Below, piece after piece: positions 33,544 to 41,836 of a stretch of DNA of 64,000 nt. The DNA is from Nocardiopsis sp. CNT312 (GTDB taxonomy: Bacteria > Actinomycetota > Actinomycetes > Streptosporangiales > Streptosporangiaceae): NCBI RefSeq assembly GCF_000515115.1, contig NZ_AZXF01000015.1:62001-126000 (forward strand), read 5' to 3'. The first letter of the stretch is position 1; each line of letters starts with the position of its first letter. The notes beneath the pieces were generated by a model. That model did no database searches. It saw only the letters and a program-made list of their open reading frames with translations, and was not told the DNA's origin. The translations under genes and the position numbers were made by a program.

Positions 33544-35367
33544 ATGAGGACATTGGGCGCCTTGGACAGCAGCGATCCGCAGCGGGTCGGCCGCTACCGG
33601 CTGATCAACCGCCTGGGCGCCGGCGGGATGGGCCAGGTCTACCTCGGCCGCTCGGCCGCCGGCCGCGCCGTGGCCGTCAAGCGCATCCACCCCCACATGG
33701 CCGCCGACCCCTCCTTCCGGGCCCGCTTCGCCCGCGAGGTCACCGCCGCACGCCAGGTCAGTGGTGCCTTCACCGCCCCCGTCATCGACGCCGGACCCGA
33801 CGACGAGGTGCCCTGGCTGGTCACCTCCTACGTCCCCTCCCTCGCCCTGGACGAGGCCGTCCAGAACCACGGCCCCCTCCCCGAGGCCAGTGTCCGCGTC
33901 CTCGCCGCCGGACTGGCCGAGGCGCTCGCCGAGATCCACCGGGTGGGCCTCATCCACCGCGACCTCAAACCCGGCAACGTGCTGCTGGCCGAGGACGGCC
34001 CCCGCGTCATCGACTTCGGCATCGCCCGCGCCACCGACGGCACCGCCGCCACCCAGTCGGTCATCGGCACCCCCGGCTTCATGAGCCCCGAACAGGTCCA
34101 GGGCGAGGCCCTCACCCCCGCCAGCGACCTGTTCGCCTACGGCGCCGTCCTCGCCTTCGCCGCGACCGGCACCGGGCCCTTCGGTGAGGGCGCCATGCCC
34201 ACCATGGTCATGCGCATCATCAGCCGGGAACCGGACCTGGACGCCGTACCGGAGTCGCTGCGCCACCTGGTCGCCGCCTGCCTGTCCAAGAAGCCCTCCG
34301 GACGGCCCGGCCCCGGCGAGATCCTCGACTACCTCGGCGACGTCCACGGCGGCACGTCGTGGCTGCCGCCCGCGGTGATGGCGGGCGTGCGGGACCAGGT
34401 CACCCGCGTCGACCAGGCCCTGGCGGCCTCCGCCGGAGAGGCCCACGAGAGCGCCGACCAGCGCACCGAGGTGCTCGGAAACGCCGGGCCCGGCACGCGC
34501 GCGTTCGGCGACCGGGCCACCCGCGTCGCACCCGGCGACGGCGGGTCCCCCCGCACCCGGCGCATGCCCACCGAACCCCCGCCCGCCGCCGCCCACGGCC
34601 AGGGCCCCATCCCCGGCCCCGCTACGGGAGGCCCGGCCTTCCCCGGGACAGGGGCGCAGAGCCCGCCCACCGCCCGCTACGGACCCGCCACGGCCCACCC
34701 GCACGCTCCGGAACCCCCCGGGGTGCCCCTCCGCCAGGAGGACCCCTACGCCGACCTGTACGGCGGTCCGCGCGCCGCCGACCCCCGCGGCTACCAGGAG
34801 GCCGAGGAGCGCGCCCTGGCCGAGCGCCGCATGGCCCAGCAGCGCGAGGAGGACCAGCGCCGCCAGCACGAGGAACAGCTCAGACGCCAGGAGGAGCAGC
34901 GCCTGCGCCACGAGGAGCAGCAGCGCCGCCGCCAGGAGGACCGGCGCCAGCAGGAGGCCGAGCGCGTCCACCGCGAGCGCATGCGAGCCGAGCAGCAGGC
35001 CGCCCAGCGCGCCCAGAGCGAGGCCAGGATGGCCCACCAGCCCGGCGTGTGGGGGTTCGTCAAACTGCTCCCGCTGATGGTCCTGCCGCTGGTGCAGATC
35101 CCCCTCGGCTACGGCGCCGCGCTGGGGTGGTCGTGGCTGACCACCGACACCGGCCTGTGGACGGGCGAGCCCTACCACTTCGAGGCGCTGAACTGGGACT
35201 CCTTCTGGCACGCCACCATGCTCGGCTACTTCCTGTTCAACAACCTCGTCTCCGGCGAGTTCCTGGTCCGCTCGCTGCGCACCTCCTTCGTCACCGGCTC
35301 GGTGCTCGCCCTCGGTGCGATCGCGGCCACCAACGGCCTGCTCGCCACCTTCGGCTTCTGGTCCTGA
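33544..35367 (+). CDS. Ser/Thr protein kinase with coiled coil and C-terminal membrane segments
   Basis: A 607-residue kinase. Kinase domain (about 17-270): VGRYRLINRLGAGGMGQVYL, AVKRIH, LIHRDLKPGNVLL, VIDFGIA, GTPGFMSPEQVQG. A Pro-rich linker follows, then a charged Glu/Arg/Gln coiled coil from about residue 415 to 500 (AEERALAERRMAQQREEDQR and similar). The end has hydrophobic stretches (LPLMVLPLVQIPLGYGAALG; TSFVTGSVLALGAIAATNGL) that should sit in the membrane. The GGAGGT directly touching ATG 33544 is too close to serve it; TTG 33562, which matches where homologues begin, may be the true start. Confidence 0.85.
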   Translation: MRTLGALDSSDPQRVGRYRLINRLGAGGMGQVYLGRSAAGRAVAVKRIHPHMAADPSFRARFAREVTAARQVSGAFTAPVIDAGPDDEVPWLVTSYVPSLALDEAVQNHGPLPEASVRVLAAGLAEALAEIHRVGLIHRDLKPGNVLLAEDGPRVIDFGIARATDGTAATQSVIGTPGFMSPEQVQGEALTPASDLFAYGAVLAFAATGTGPFGEGAMPTMVMRIISREPDLDAVPESLRHLVAACLSKKPSGRPGPGEILDYLGDVHGGTSWLPPAVMAGVRDQVTRVDQALAASAGEAHESADQRTEVLGNAGPGTRAFGDRATRVAPGDGGSPRTRRMPTEPPPAAAHGQGPIPGPATGGPAFPGTGAQSPPTARYGPATAHPHAPEPPGVPLRQEDPYADLYGGPRAADPRGYQEAEERALAERRMAQQREEDQRRQHEEQLRRQEEQRLRHEEQQRRRQEDRRQQEAERVHRERMRAEQQAAQRAQSEARMAHQPGVWGFVKLLPLMVLPLVQIPLGYGAALGWSWLTTDTGLWTGEPYHFEALNWDSFWHATMLGYFLFNNLVSGEFLVRSLRTSFVTGSVLALGAIAATNGLLATFGFWS

Positions 35368-35465
35368 GACGACGGGCGGCGGCCAGCCTTGACCTTCCCC
35401 CTGGGTGAAGGTGTCCGCTGGGGGAAGACCACCCGGGAGGCGGGTGGCGGCCGAAGGAGGAGACC

Positions 35466-35957
35466 ATGGCGGAATGCACCGTCGAGGAGCGGGGCGAGCG
35501 CCCCTGGGTCGGCGTCCCGATGACGGCCGAACTCGCGCACTGGGACCGCGTGAACGCCTGGGTCCCGCGGATCTACGCGGCCCTGGCCCAGGCGGGCGGC
35601 GTGCCGCGGGGCGGGCCGATCTACCGCTACCACCGCCTGCGCACCGCCCAGGACCCGATGGACATCACCGTCTGCGTCCCCGTAGCCGAGCGTATGGAGA
35701 TCGGCGACGGGTTCGGCACCGGCGCGATCCCGGCCGGGCGCTATCTCGTCGCGCGCCCGCCCGGCGGCCCGGACGCCCTGGCGCGGACCCACCGCGACAT
35801 GTGGGAGTGGGCGGGCGTGCAGGGCCTGGAACCGGCGGTCGAGGAGCGGGCCGACGGCATCCACTGGCAGGCGCGCACCGAGCAGTTCCTCACCGATCCG
35901 CAGACCGAACCCGACCGCGCCAAGTGGGAGGTCGAGGTCGCCTACCTGCTGCGATGA
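35466..35957 (+). CDS. GyrI-like small-molecule-binding protein
   Basis: A 163-residue protein of the GyrI-like/AraC effector-binding fold: MAECTVEERGERPWVGVPMT, then YRYHRLRTAQDPMDITVCVP and IPAGRYLVARPPGGPDALAR. Such domains bind or degrade bulky small molecules. ATG 35466 has AAGGAGGAG five bases upstream. Its stop codon overlaps the start of a MerR gene that itself ends in a GyrI domain, so the two are a functional pair, probably for sensing and handling a drug-like ligand. Confidence 0.75.
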   Translation: MAECTVEERGERPWVGVPMTAELAHWDRVNAWVPRIYAALAQAGGVPRGGPIYRYHRLRTAQDPMDITVCVPVAERMEIGDGFGTGAIPAGRYLVARPPGGPDALARTHRDMWEWAGVQGLEPAVEERADGIHWQARTEQFLTDPQTEPDRAKWEVEVAYLLR

Positions 35958-36763
35958 GCGTGCCCGACGCCCCGCTGCCGATCGGCGAGTTCAGCCGACT
36001 CACGTGGCTCTCCCCGAAGGCGCTGCGCCTGTACGAGCGGCGCGGCCTGCTCGTGCCCGACACCGTCGACGCCTACACCGGCTATCGCTACTACCGCCGG
36101 TCCCAGGCCGAGCGTGCCCGCACGATCGCGCTGCTGCGCCGGGTGGGCATGCCGCTGGAGCGCATCGGCGCGGTCCTGGAGGCCGCCGGTGACGAGCGGC
36201 GCGCACTCCTGGACGCCTACCGGGCCGACGTGGTCCGTGCGCACCAGCGCGCGGTCGCGCTGCTCGACGGTCTGGCGGGCGGCCTCTCCGACGGCCGCCC
36301 GTCCCCCGAGGGGGACGCGCCGACGGTGTCGGGCCGCGACGTGGCGGCGCAGCCCTTCGTCTCGCGGACCGTGCGCACGACCGTGGCGGACCTGCCCTCG
36401 CACATCGAGCGCGCCGCGGCCGGGCTCTCCCAGAGTGCCGGTGCGGCCGCGGACCGGTCGCGGCCCCTGGTCGTCGTCTACCACGGCGAGGTGGGCTGGG
36501 AGTCCGACGGGCCGGTCGAGGTGTGCGTGCCCGTCACCGACGCGTCGCACGCCGACGGGGTCGAGCCCGCCGGATCGGAGCTGTTCGTCGACGTGCCCTA
36601 CGGCGAGGTGCAGTTCCCCACGATCCTGCGCTCCTTCGACGCGGTCCGCGGCGCCGCCGCACGCGCCGGGCGCCGCCCGTCCGGGTCGCCGCGCGAGATC
36701 TACCTCGACGGTGACCCCTTCCGGTGCCAGGTCGCGCAGCGCTACGTCCGAGACCTGGACTGA
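35954..36763 (+). CDS. MerR-family regulator with GyrI-like effector domain (BmrR type)
   Basis: A 269-residue regulator. The N-terminal MerR domain is clear: PIGEFSRLTWLSPKALRLYE, RRGLLVPDTVDAYTGYRYYR, QAERARTIALLRRVGMPLER. The C-terminal half (about 125-265) is a GyrI-like ligand domain (FVSRTVRTTVADLPSHIERA; VVYHGEVGWESDGPVEVCVP), as in BmrR and TipA-like multidrug sensors. The ATGA overlap with the upstream GyrI-like gene means coupled translation. No exporter is adjacent. Its 3' end overlaps the converging sucrase/ferredoxin gene by 22 bp. Confidence 0.85.
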   Translation: MSVPDAPLPIGEFSRLTWLSPKALRLYERRGLLVPDTVDAYTGYRYYRRSQAERARTIALLRRVGMPLERIGAVLEAAGDERRALLDAYRADVVRAHQRAVALLDGLAGGLSDGRPSPEGDAPTVSGRDVAAQPFVSRTVRTTVADLPSHIERAAAGLSQSAGAAADRSRPLVVVYHGEVGWESDGPVEVCVPVTDASHADGVEPAGSELFVDVPYGEVQFPTILRSFDAVRGAAARAGRRPSGSPREIYLDGDPFRCQVAQRYVRDLD

Positions 36764-37716
36764 CGCGCCGGGTCCGCCCAACGGCCGGGGCCGCGGGCCG
36801 CGCCGCCGCGCACCTCGGAGATCTCCGTGACGCGGTGGTGCACCGGCCGCGAGACGTTCGTGCACGTGGTCGCGCACTCGGGCCCCTCGGTGCGGGCCAC
36901 CGAGACCGTGTACAGGCCGCCGCCGTGGCCCAGCGTCACCCGCACGCTCTCGCCCCCGTCCTGCTCGTCCAGGTGGGTGAGCGCGTCCACGGCCACGGCC
37001 CCCAGCCGCGAGCGCAGCGCCGCCTCGGCCGCCTGGCCGGCGGGGGAGTCGGTGCACCGGCCGCGGAAGTGGTCGGGGAGCACTTCGCCGCGTTCGAGGG
37101 CTGCCACCGTGCGCACGGCCGAGTCGGGGTCCAGGCGGCCGAAGTAGGCACCGTGGGGGAGGGCCACCAGGTTGGCCGCGAACCGGTCGCCGCCCACGTG
37201 GGTGGTCTCCCACACCTCCGCCGCTCCGCCTCTCAGCGCGTCGGCCACCGGCCGGCCCAGCATCGCGCAGCACGGGTCGCGCTTGGCGTGGGTGCATACC
37301 AGGTACAGGGTGTGGTCGACGCGGGTGCCGAAGGTGGGCGGCTCGGGCCGCTCCACCGCGGTGAGGTCGTGCTCCAGCAGTTGGGCCGGGTCCTCGAACT
37401 CCACCGCGCGCACCCAGGGGGAGGTGCGGCTGACGTGGGCGAAGTAGGCGCGCAGCGGCCCCCGGGCGCTGCGCCTGCGGCCGGGCCGTTTGATGAGCTG
37501 CGTCTTGACGGCGCGGCCCGCGAGGCGCTCGGATAGAAGGGACACCGTCTCCGGGGCCAGGCCGGGGCTGGTGAGGGCGGGGTAGCGCCAGGGCCCCTCG
37601 TGTTCGATCAGCAGCCATCCCCGGCTCTGTCCGGCCGTACCGCTCATCGGCTCGTCGGCGTAGCGGGCCAGGGCGGCGCAGCCGCGGCTGCCGTCGGGCG
37701 CGGTGGGAAGACGCAC
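36742..37716 (-). CDS. Sucrase/ferredoxin-like family protein
   Basis: A 324-residue thioredoxin-fold-like protein of the sucraseferredoxin-like family. Typical pieces are CAALARYADEPMSGTAGQSR (start), GWLLIEHEGPWRYPAL, the cysteine motif CTHAKRDPCCAMLGRPVADA and VWETTHVGGDRFAANLVALP with HGAYFG. The cysteines and His may bind a 2Fe-2S cluster. In actinobacteria these genes often accompany siderophore systems. GTG 37716 is chosen near the family N-terminus; GTG 37758 is possible. An iron box sits 71-89 bp upstream of 37716, so iron should repress it. Confidence 0.8.
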   Translation of the reverse strand: MRLPTAPDGSRGCAALARYADEPMSGTAGQSRGWLLIEHEGPWRYPALTSPGLAPETVSLLSERLAGRAVKTQLIKRPGRRRSARGPLRAYFAHVSRTSPWVRAVEFEDPAQLLEHDLTAVERPEPPTFGTRVDHTLYLVCTHAKRDPCCAMLGRPVADALRGGAAEVWETTHVGGDRFAANLVALPHGAYFGRLDPDSAVRTVAALERGEVLPDHFRGRCTDSPAGQAAEAALRSRLGAVAVDALTHLDEQDGGESVRVTLGHGGGLYTVSVARTEGPECATTCTNVSRPVHHRVTEISEVRGGAARGPGRWADPARQSRSRT

Positions 37717-37786
37717 GGGCGGGGGTCCAATCCGGACGCGGGCGTGGAGCGGGTGCACCCCGGCCGCAGAGCACGGCCAAGAGGGT

Positions 37787-37805
37787 AAAGGTTAGCCTAA
37801 CCTAT
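37787..37805. promoter_or_regulatory. IdeR/DmdR iron box
   Basis: AAAGGTTAGCCTAACCTAT contains a perfect 7-1-7 inverted repeat (AGGTTAG-C-CTAACCT) and matches the DtxR-family consensus TTAGGTTAGSCTAACCTAA at 16-17 of 19 positions. It precedes the sucrase/ferredoxin-like gene and predicts repression when iron is plentiful. Confidence 0.85.
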
Positions 37806-38053
37806 CAGTCTCCTGCGGTGTGCGTCACGAGGGTCCTCCGGCCACGCGGCACCCGGGTGCGTGTGATCTCGGTCATCGCCCGGGGTCGCCCCTCCCCTCC
37901 GGCCGCTGCGGATCGGCGCGGCGGGGTTTCGCTCCGGAGTCCCGGGCCGCCGCCTTTCCGGTGAAGGGGAGGGGGCCATAACGCATCCGCAACACCACGG
38001 ACACGTGCACGGCCGCGCACTTGACCCCGTGAGCTGCATCACCTAGATTCACG

Positions 38054-38079
38054 AGCGTTCGCTAAATGAACAAGTGTTC
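38054..38079. promoter_or_regulatory. Paired inverted repeats before the ABC transporter operon
   Basis: AGCG-TT-CGCT followed after four bases by GAACA-AG-TGTTC, 65-90 bp upstream of the substrate-binding protein gene. The region is AT-richer than its flanks. This could be a TetR- or GntR-type operator; no regulator gene is adjacent. Confidence 0.4.
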
Positions 38080-38143
38080 GTCAATCGCACACCATGATTC
38101 GGCGGCACCCTCCCACCTCGGAACCACCTCCCTGGAGCGCCCC

Positions 38144-39109
38144 ATGCGTCACCGTCTGCTCGCCCTGGCCGCGGGTACCGCCCTCCTGGCCACCACCGCC
38201 TGCGGAGGAGGAAGCCAGGACCCGCCTTCCTCCGAGGGGGGCGACGAGCTCACCCAGCTCACCGCCGGAGTCATCCCCATCGTCGACGTCGCCCCCGTCT
38301 ACCTCGGCGTCCAGGAGGGCATCTTCGAGGAGCACGGCATCGACCTGGCCCTGGAGACCAGCGCCGGCGGTGCCGCCATCGTCCCCGGCGTGGTCAGCGG
38401 CGAGTTCGACCTGGGCTTCTCCAACGTGGTCTCCCTCATCGTCGCCCGCGAGCAGGGCCTGCCCCTTGCCACCCTCACCAACGGCGCCACCAGCACCGGT
38501 GAGCAGGGCGCTGACTTCGGCGGCGTCTTCGTCGCCGAGGGCAGCGACATCGAGAGCGCCGCCGACCTGGAGGGCACCACCGTCGCCATCAACACCCTCA
38601 GCAACATCGGCGACACCACCGTGCGCAACTCCGTGCGCGTGGCCGGCGGCGACCCCGCCGACATCGACTTCATCGAACTGCCCTTCCCCGACATGCCCGC
38701 AGCCCTGGAGACCGGCCAGGTCGACGCCGTCTGGGCAGTGGAGCCCTTCGGCACGGTCATCCGCCAGGCCGGAGGACAGCAGATCACCTCCAACTTCGTC
38801 GACACCGACCCCGACCTGAGCGTGGCCGCCTACTTCACCTCCGAGCAGCGCCTGGCCGAGGACCCCGAACTCTTCGACTCCCTCACCGCCGCCCTGCAGG
38901 AGTCCCTGACCTACGCCGAGGACAACCCCGACGCGGTCCGCGAGGTCCTCACCACCTACACCGAGATCGACCAGAGCGTCGTCGACGAGCTCGTCCTGCC
39001 CCGCTTCCCCGCCGAGATCGACCGCGACTCCGTCCAGGCGCTGGCCGACCTCATGCTCGAGGACGGACTCATCGACGCCGAGGCCGACCTGGACACCCTG
39101 ATCCGCTAG
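38144..39109 (+). CDS. ABC transporter substrate-binding lipoprotein (NMT1/SsuA type)
   Basis: A 321-residue lipoprotein. The signal peptide MRHRLLALAAGTALLATTAC has a lipobox (TTAC) with the lipidated Cys at 20. The mature part is NMT1/THI5-like: VAPVYLGVQEGIFEEHGIDL, GEFDLGFSNVVSLIVAREQG, PAALETGQVDAVWAVEPFGT. Such proteins bind sulfonates, nitrate, pyrimidines or thiamine precursors; the ligand is not evident. ATG 38144 has GGAG eight bases upstream and starts directly at the signal peptide. First gene of a four-gene transporter operon. Confidence 0.85.
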   Translation: MRHRLLALAAGTALLATTACGGGSQDPPSSEGGDELTQLTAGVIPIVDVAPVYLGVQEGIFEEHGIDLALETSAGGAAIVPGVVSGEFDLGFSNVVSLIVAREQGLPLATLTNGATSTGEQGADFGGVFVAEGSDIESAADLEGTTVAINTLSNIGDTTVRNSVRVAGGDPADIDFIELPFPDMPAALETGQVDAVWAVEPFGTVIRQAGGQQITSNFVDTDPDLSVAAYFTSEQRLAEDPELFDSLTAALQESLTYAEDNPDAVREVLTTYTEIDQSVVDELVLPRFPAEIDRDSVQALADLMLEDGLIDAEADLDTLIR

Positions 39110-39176
39110 CACCCGCCACCGCGGCGCGGGCGCCCCGCGCGCCCGCGCCCCACCCGACCAGGACACGCTGAAGCAG

Positions 39177-40019
39177 ATGACCAAGACAGACACCACCGAC
39201 GCGGGACCCCCGCCCGGTGCGCCCGCCCCGCGCGGCCGCACCCGCTCCGGCCTGGGCCGTGCCCTCCTCGGAGCCGCGGGCATCGCCGCCTTCCTCACGC
39301 TGTGGGAGGCCGTGCCGCGCCTGGGCCTGGTCTCCGACCGCTACCTGCCGCCCGCCACCGAGGTCCTGGGCGTCCTCGCCCAGCGCGCCACCACACCCGG
39401 CTTCTGGGCCGCCGTCGGCGACACCCTCCACGGGTGGGCCCTGGGCCTGGCCATCGCCTTCGCCGCCGCCGTGGTCCTGGGCTTCACCCTGGGCGCCCTG
39501 CCCCGCGTGCGCGCCTTCACCACCTCCACGGTCGACTTCCTGCGCCCCATCCCCTCGGTGGCCCTGATCCCGCTGGCCGTCCTGCTCTACGGCACCGACA
39601 TCCGCTCCACGCTGCTCCTGGTCGTCTACGCCTGCTTCTGGCTCATCTACATCCAGGTGCTCTACGGCGTCGCCGACGTCGACCCCGTCGCCGAACAGAC
39701 CGCCCGCTCCTACGGGCTGGGCCGCCTGGCCCGCATCAGGTACGTCGTGTGGCCCACGACCCTGCCCTACCTCATGACCGGCCTGCGCCTGGCCGCGGCC
39801 GTCGCCCTCATCCTGTCCATCACCGCCCAGCTCATCATCGGCACTCCCGGCATCGGCCAGGAGATCGCCATCGCCCAGTCCAGCAACGCCGTCGCCTACG
39901 TCTACGCCCTCATCGTCGCCACCGGCATCCTGGGCGTGCTCATCAACATGGGCGTGCGCGTCCTGGAGCGGCGCGTCCTGCGCTGGCACACGTCCGTCCG
40001 CGGGGAGGCCACCGCATGA
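39177..40019 (+). CDS. ABC transporter permease (SsuC/TauC type) 1
   Basis: A 280-residue membrane permease with about six helices. The coupling (EAA) motif is ARSYGLGRLARIRYVVWPTT followed by LPYLMTGLRLAAAVALILSI. The N-terminal 30 residues are polar. Its stop overlaps the start of the second permease (ATGA). It pairs with that protein rather than forming a homodimer, as two different permeases are encoded. Confidence 0.85.
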   Translation: MTKTDTTDAGPPPGAPAPRGRTRSGLGRALLGAAGIAAFLTLWEAVPRLGLVSDRYLPPATEVLGVLAQRATTPGFWAAVGDTLHGWALGLAIAFAAAVVLGFTLGALPRVRAFTTSTVDFLRPIPSVALIPLAVLLYGTDIRSTLLLVVYACFWLIYIQVLYGVADVDPVAEQTARSYGLGRLARIRYVVWPTTLPYLMTGLRLAAAVALILSITAQLIIGTPGIGQEIAIAQSSNAVAYVYALIVATGILGVLINMGVRVLERRVLRWHTSVRGEATA

Positions 40020-40876
40020 GCCAGCCCACCCACACCACCGAGCGCCCCGCCGTCCAGGCACCGGCCCACCCGCCCAAGCCACGGCGTCCCATGCCGCTCG
40101 CGGCCCGGATCCTGCTGCGCACCGCCCACGTCCTGCTGCTGCCCGCGGTCCTCATCGGCCTCTACGCCTACTCCACCGCCACCTCCGGCAGCTACTACAC
40201 GCCCACGCCCGGCCTCATCGCCGACGCCTTCGCCGAACTCTGGTTCTCCGAACGCCTGCTCGTCGACGTCATCCCCAGCCTCATCCGCCTGCTGACCGGC
40301 TTCACCATCGCCGCCGTCACCGGCGTCTGCCTGGGCGTCGTCCTGGGCGTGTCCAAGGGCGTGCGCGCCACCCTCGAACCCGTCCTGGAGTTCCTGCGCG
40401 CCATCCCGCCACCTGTCCTGATCCCTCTGATGATCCTCCTCGTGGGCATCGACGACTCCATGAAGATCCTGGTCATCGTCTCCGGCTGCGTGTGGCCCGT
40501 CCTGCTCAACACCGTCGAGGGCGTGCGCGCCGTCGACCCCGTCCTGGCCGACACCGCCCGCTGCTACGGACTGCGCACCACCACCCGCCTGCGCGTGCTC
40601 GTCCTGCGCTCGGCCAGCCCCCAGATCATGGCCGGCCTGCGCCTGGCCCTGGCCCTGGCCATCATCCTCATGGTCATCAGCGAGATGTTCGCCAGCTCCA
40701 GCGGCCTGGGCTTCGCCATCGTCCAGTTCCAGCGCACCTTCGCCATCCCCGAGATGTGGGCCGGCATGGTCCTGCTCGGACTCGTCGGCTTCGCCCTGAC
40801 CGCCGTCTTCGGACTCGTCGAGGGACGCGTCCTTCGCTGGTACCGCGGCCTGCGCGCCGCCAACCGCGGAGAGTAA
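40016..40876 (+). CDS. ABC transporter permease (SsuC/TauC type) 2
   Basis: A 286-residue permease. EAA motif: ARCYGLRTTTRLRVLVLRSA, then SPQIMAGLRLALALAIILMV. The N-terminal 25 residues are Pro-rich. It is translationally coupled to permease 1 and 28 bp before the ATPase gene. Heterodimeric permease pairs are known in some riboflavin, pyrimidine and aromatic sulfonate importers. Confidence 0.85.
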   Translation: MSQPTHTTERPAVQAPAHPPKPRRPMPLAARILLRTAHVLLLPAVLIGLYAYSTATSGSYYTPTPGLIADAFAELWFSERLLVDVIPSLIRLLTGFTIAAVTGVCLGVVLGVSKGVRATLEPVLEFLRAIPPPVLIPLMILLVGIDDSMKILVIVSGCVWPVLLNTVEGVRAVDPVLADTARCYGLRTTTRLRVLVLRSASPQIMAGLRLALALAIILMVISEMFASSSGLGFAIVQFQRTFAIPEMWAGMVLLGLVGFALTAVFGLVEGRVLRWYRGLRAANRGE

Positions 40877-40904
40877 GCCAACCACCAAGGAGAACACGAC
40901 CACC

Positions 40905-41693
40905 ATGCTCAAGGTCACCGCACTTCAGAAGATCTACAACGGGGGAGCCAGCGCCGTCGAGGCCGTCCGCGACCTCACCTTCGAACTCGCCGAAGGCGAA
41001 CTCGTCTGCCTCGTCGGCCCCTCCGGCTGCGGCAAGACCACCCTGCTCAAGTGCATCGCCGGACTCATGCCGCCCACCAGCGGCACCGTCGAACTCGCCG
41101 GCGACAGCGTCACCGCACCACCGCCCGACATGGCCGTCGTCTTCCAGGAGTACGGCCGCAGCCTCTTCGCCTGGATGAGCGTGCGCGCCAACGTCGAACT
41201 GCCGCTCAAGGAGAAGAAGCTCCCCAAGGAGCGCCGCCGGGAACTCGTCGCCCAGTCCCTGGAGGCGGTCGGACTCACCGCGTTCGCCGACTCCTACCCC
41301 TGGCAGCTCTCCGGCGGCATGCAGCAGCGCGTGGCCATCGCCCGCGCCGTCGCCTACGAGCCCAAAGTCCTGCTCATGGACGAGCCCTTCGCCGCCGTCG
41401 ACGCCCAGACCCGCGCCGACCTCGAAGACCTCATCCGAAACATCTGGCAGCGCCTGGGCGTTACGGTCCTGTTCGTCACCCACGACATCGACGAGGCCGT
41501 CTACCTCGGCGAACGCGTCCTGGTCCTGTCCTCCTCGCCCACCGTGGTCCAGGACGACATCACCGTCGACCTGCCCGCCGAACGCGACCAGCTCACCACC
41601 CGCCAGGACGAGCGCTTCACCGAACTGCGCGCCCGCGTCTACGCCCAGATCCAGCAGGCCAAGAACAGCGCCGCCCCGGCCGCCGCCCACTAG
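40905..41693 (+). CDS. ABC transporter ATP-binding protein (SsuB/TauB type)
   Basis: A 262-residue ATPase. Walker A GPSGCGKTTLLKCIAGL, Q-loop FQEYGRSLFAWMSVRANVEL, signature LSGGMQQRVAIARAVAYEP, Walker B VLLMDEPF and switch His VTHDIDEAVYLGER are all intact. AAGGAGAACACG precedes ATG 40905. It energises import by the two permeases. Confidence 0.9.
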   Translation: MLKVTALQKIYNGGASAVEAVRDLTFELAEGELVCLVGPSGCGKTTLLKCIAGLMPPTSGTVELAGDSVTAPPPDMAVVFQEYGRSLFAWMSVRANVELPLKEKKLPKERRRELVAQSLEAVGLTAFADSYPWQLSGGMQQRVAIARAVAYEPKVLLMDEPFAAVDAQTRADLEDLIRNIWQRLGVTVLFVTHDIDEAVYLGERVLVLSSSPTVVQDDITVDLPAERDQLTTRQDERFTELRARVYAQIQQAKNSAAPAAAH

Positions 41694-41713
41694 ACCAGAA
41701 GGAGACACCCACC

Positions 41714-41800
41714 GTGACCCTGCTCGCCGACCGGTTCACCTCGGCCATGTTCACCGGGCCCCCACCCGCACAGATAGTTTACTATGAAGATACTTTCTAG
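41714..41800 (+). pseudogene. 28-codon ORF with strong ribosome site; possible truncated operon gene
   Basis: GTG 41714 is preceded by AGAAGGAGA nine bases upstream, one of the best ribosome sites in the window, and starts 20 bp after the ABC ATPase. It encodes VTLLADRFTSAMFTGPPPAQ then IVYYEDTF and stops. The first 20 codons have normal GC-rich usage; the last 8 fall in an AT-rich block holding two palindromes. This looks like the intact beginning of a former fifth operon gene, cut off where the promoter of the dioxygenase gene now begins. A genuine short peptide gene is less likely. Confidence 0.4.
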
Positions 41801-41803
41801 TAT
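41774..41803. promoter_or_regulatory. Tandem palindromes upstream of the MhqO-like gene
   Basis: ATAGT-TT-ACTAT and ATACT-TTCT-AGTAT lie in series, 34-63 bp before the dioxygenase start, in the most AT-rich stretch of the area. Quinone-sensing MarR/DUF24-type regulators (MhqR, YodB) use short AT-rich inverted repeats upstream of this gene family, so an operator overlapping the promoter is likely. Confidence 0.6.
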
Positions 41804-41836
41804 GAGTCCTTCCGGTCGTGACGGAGAGCAGGAACC

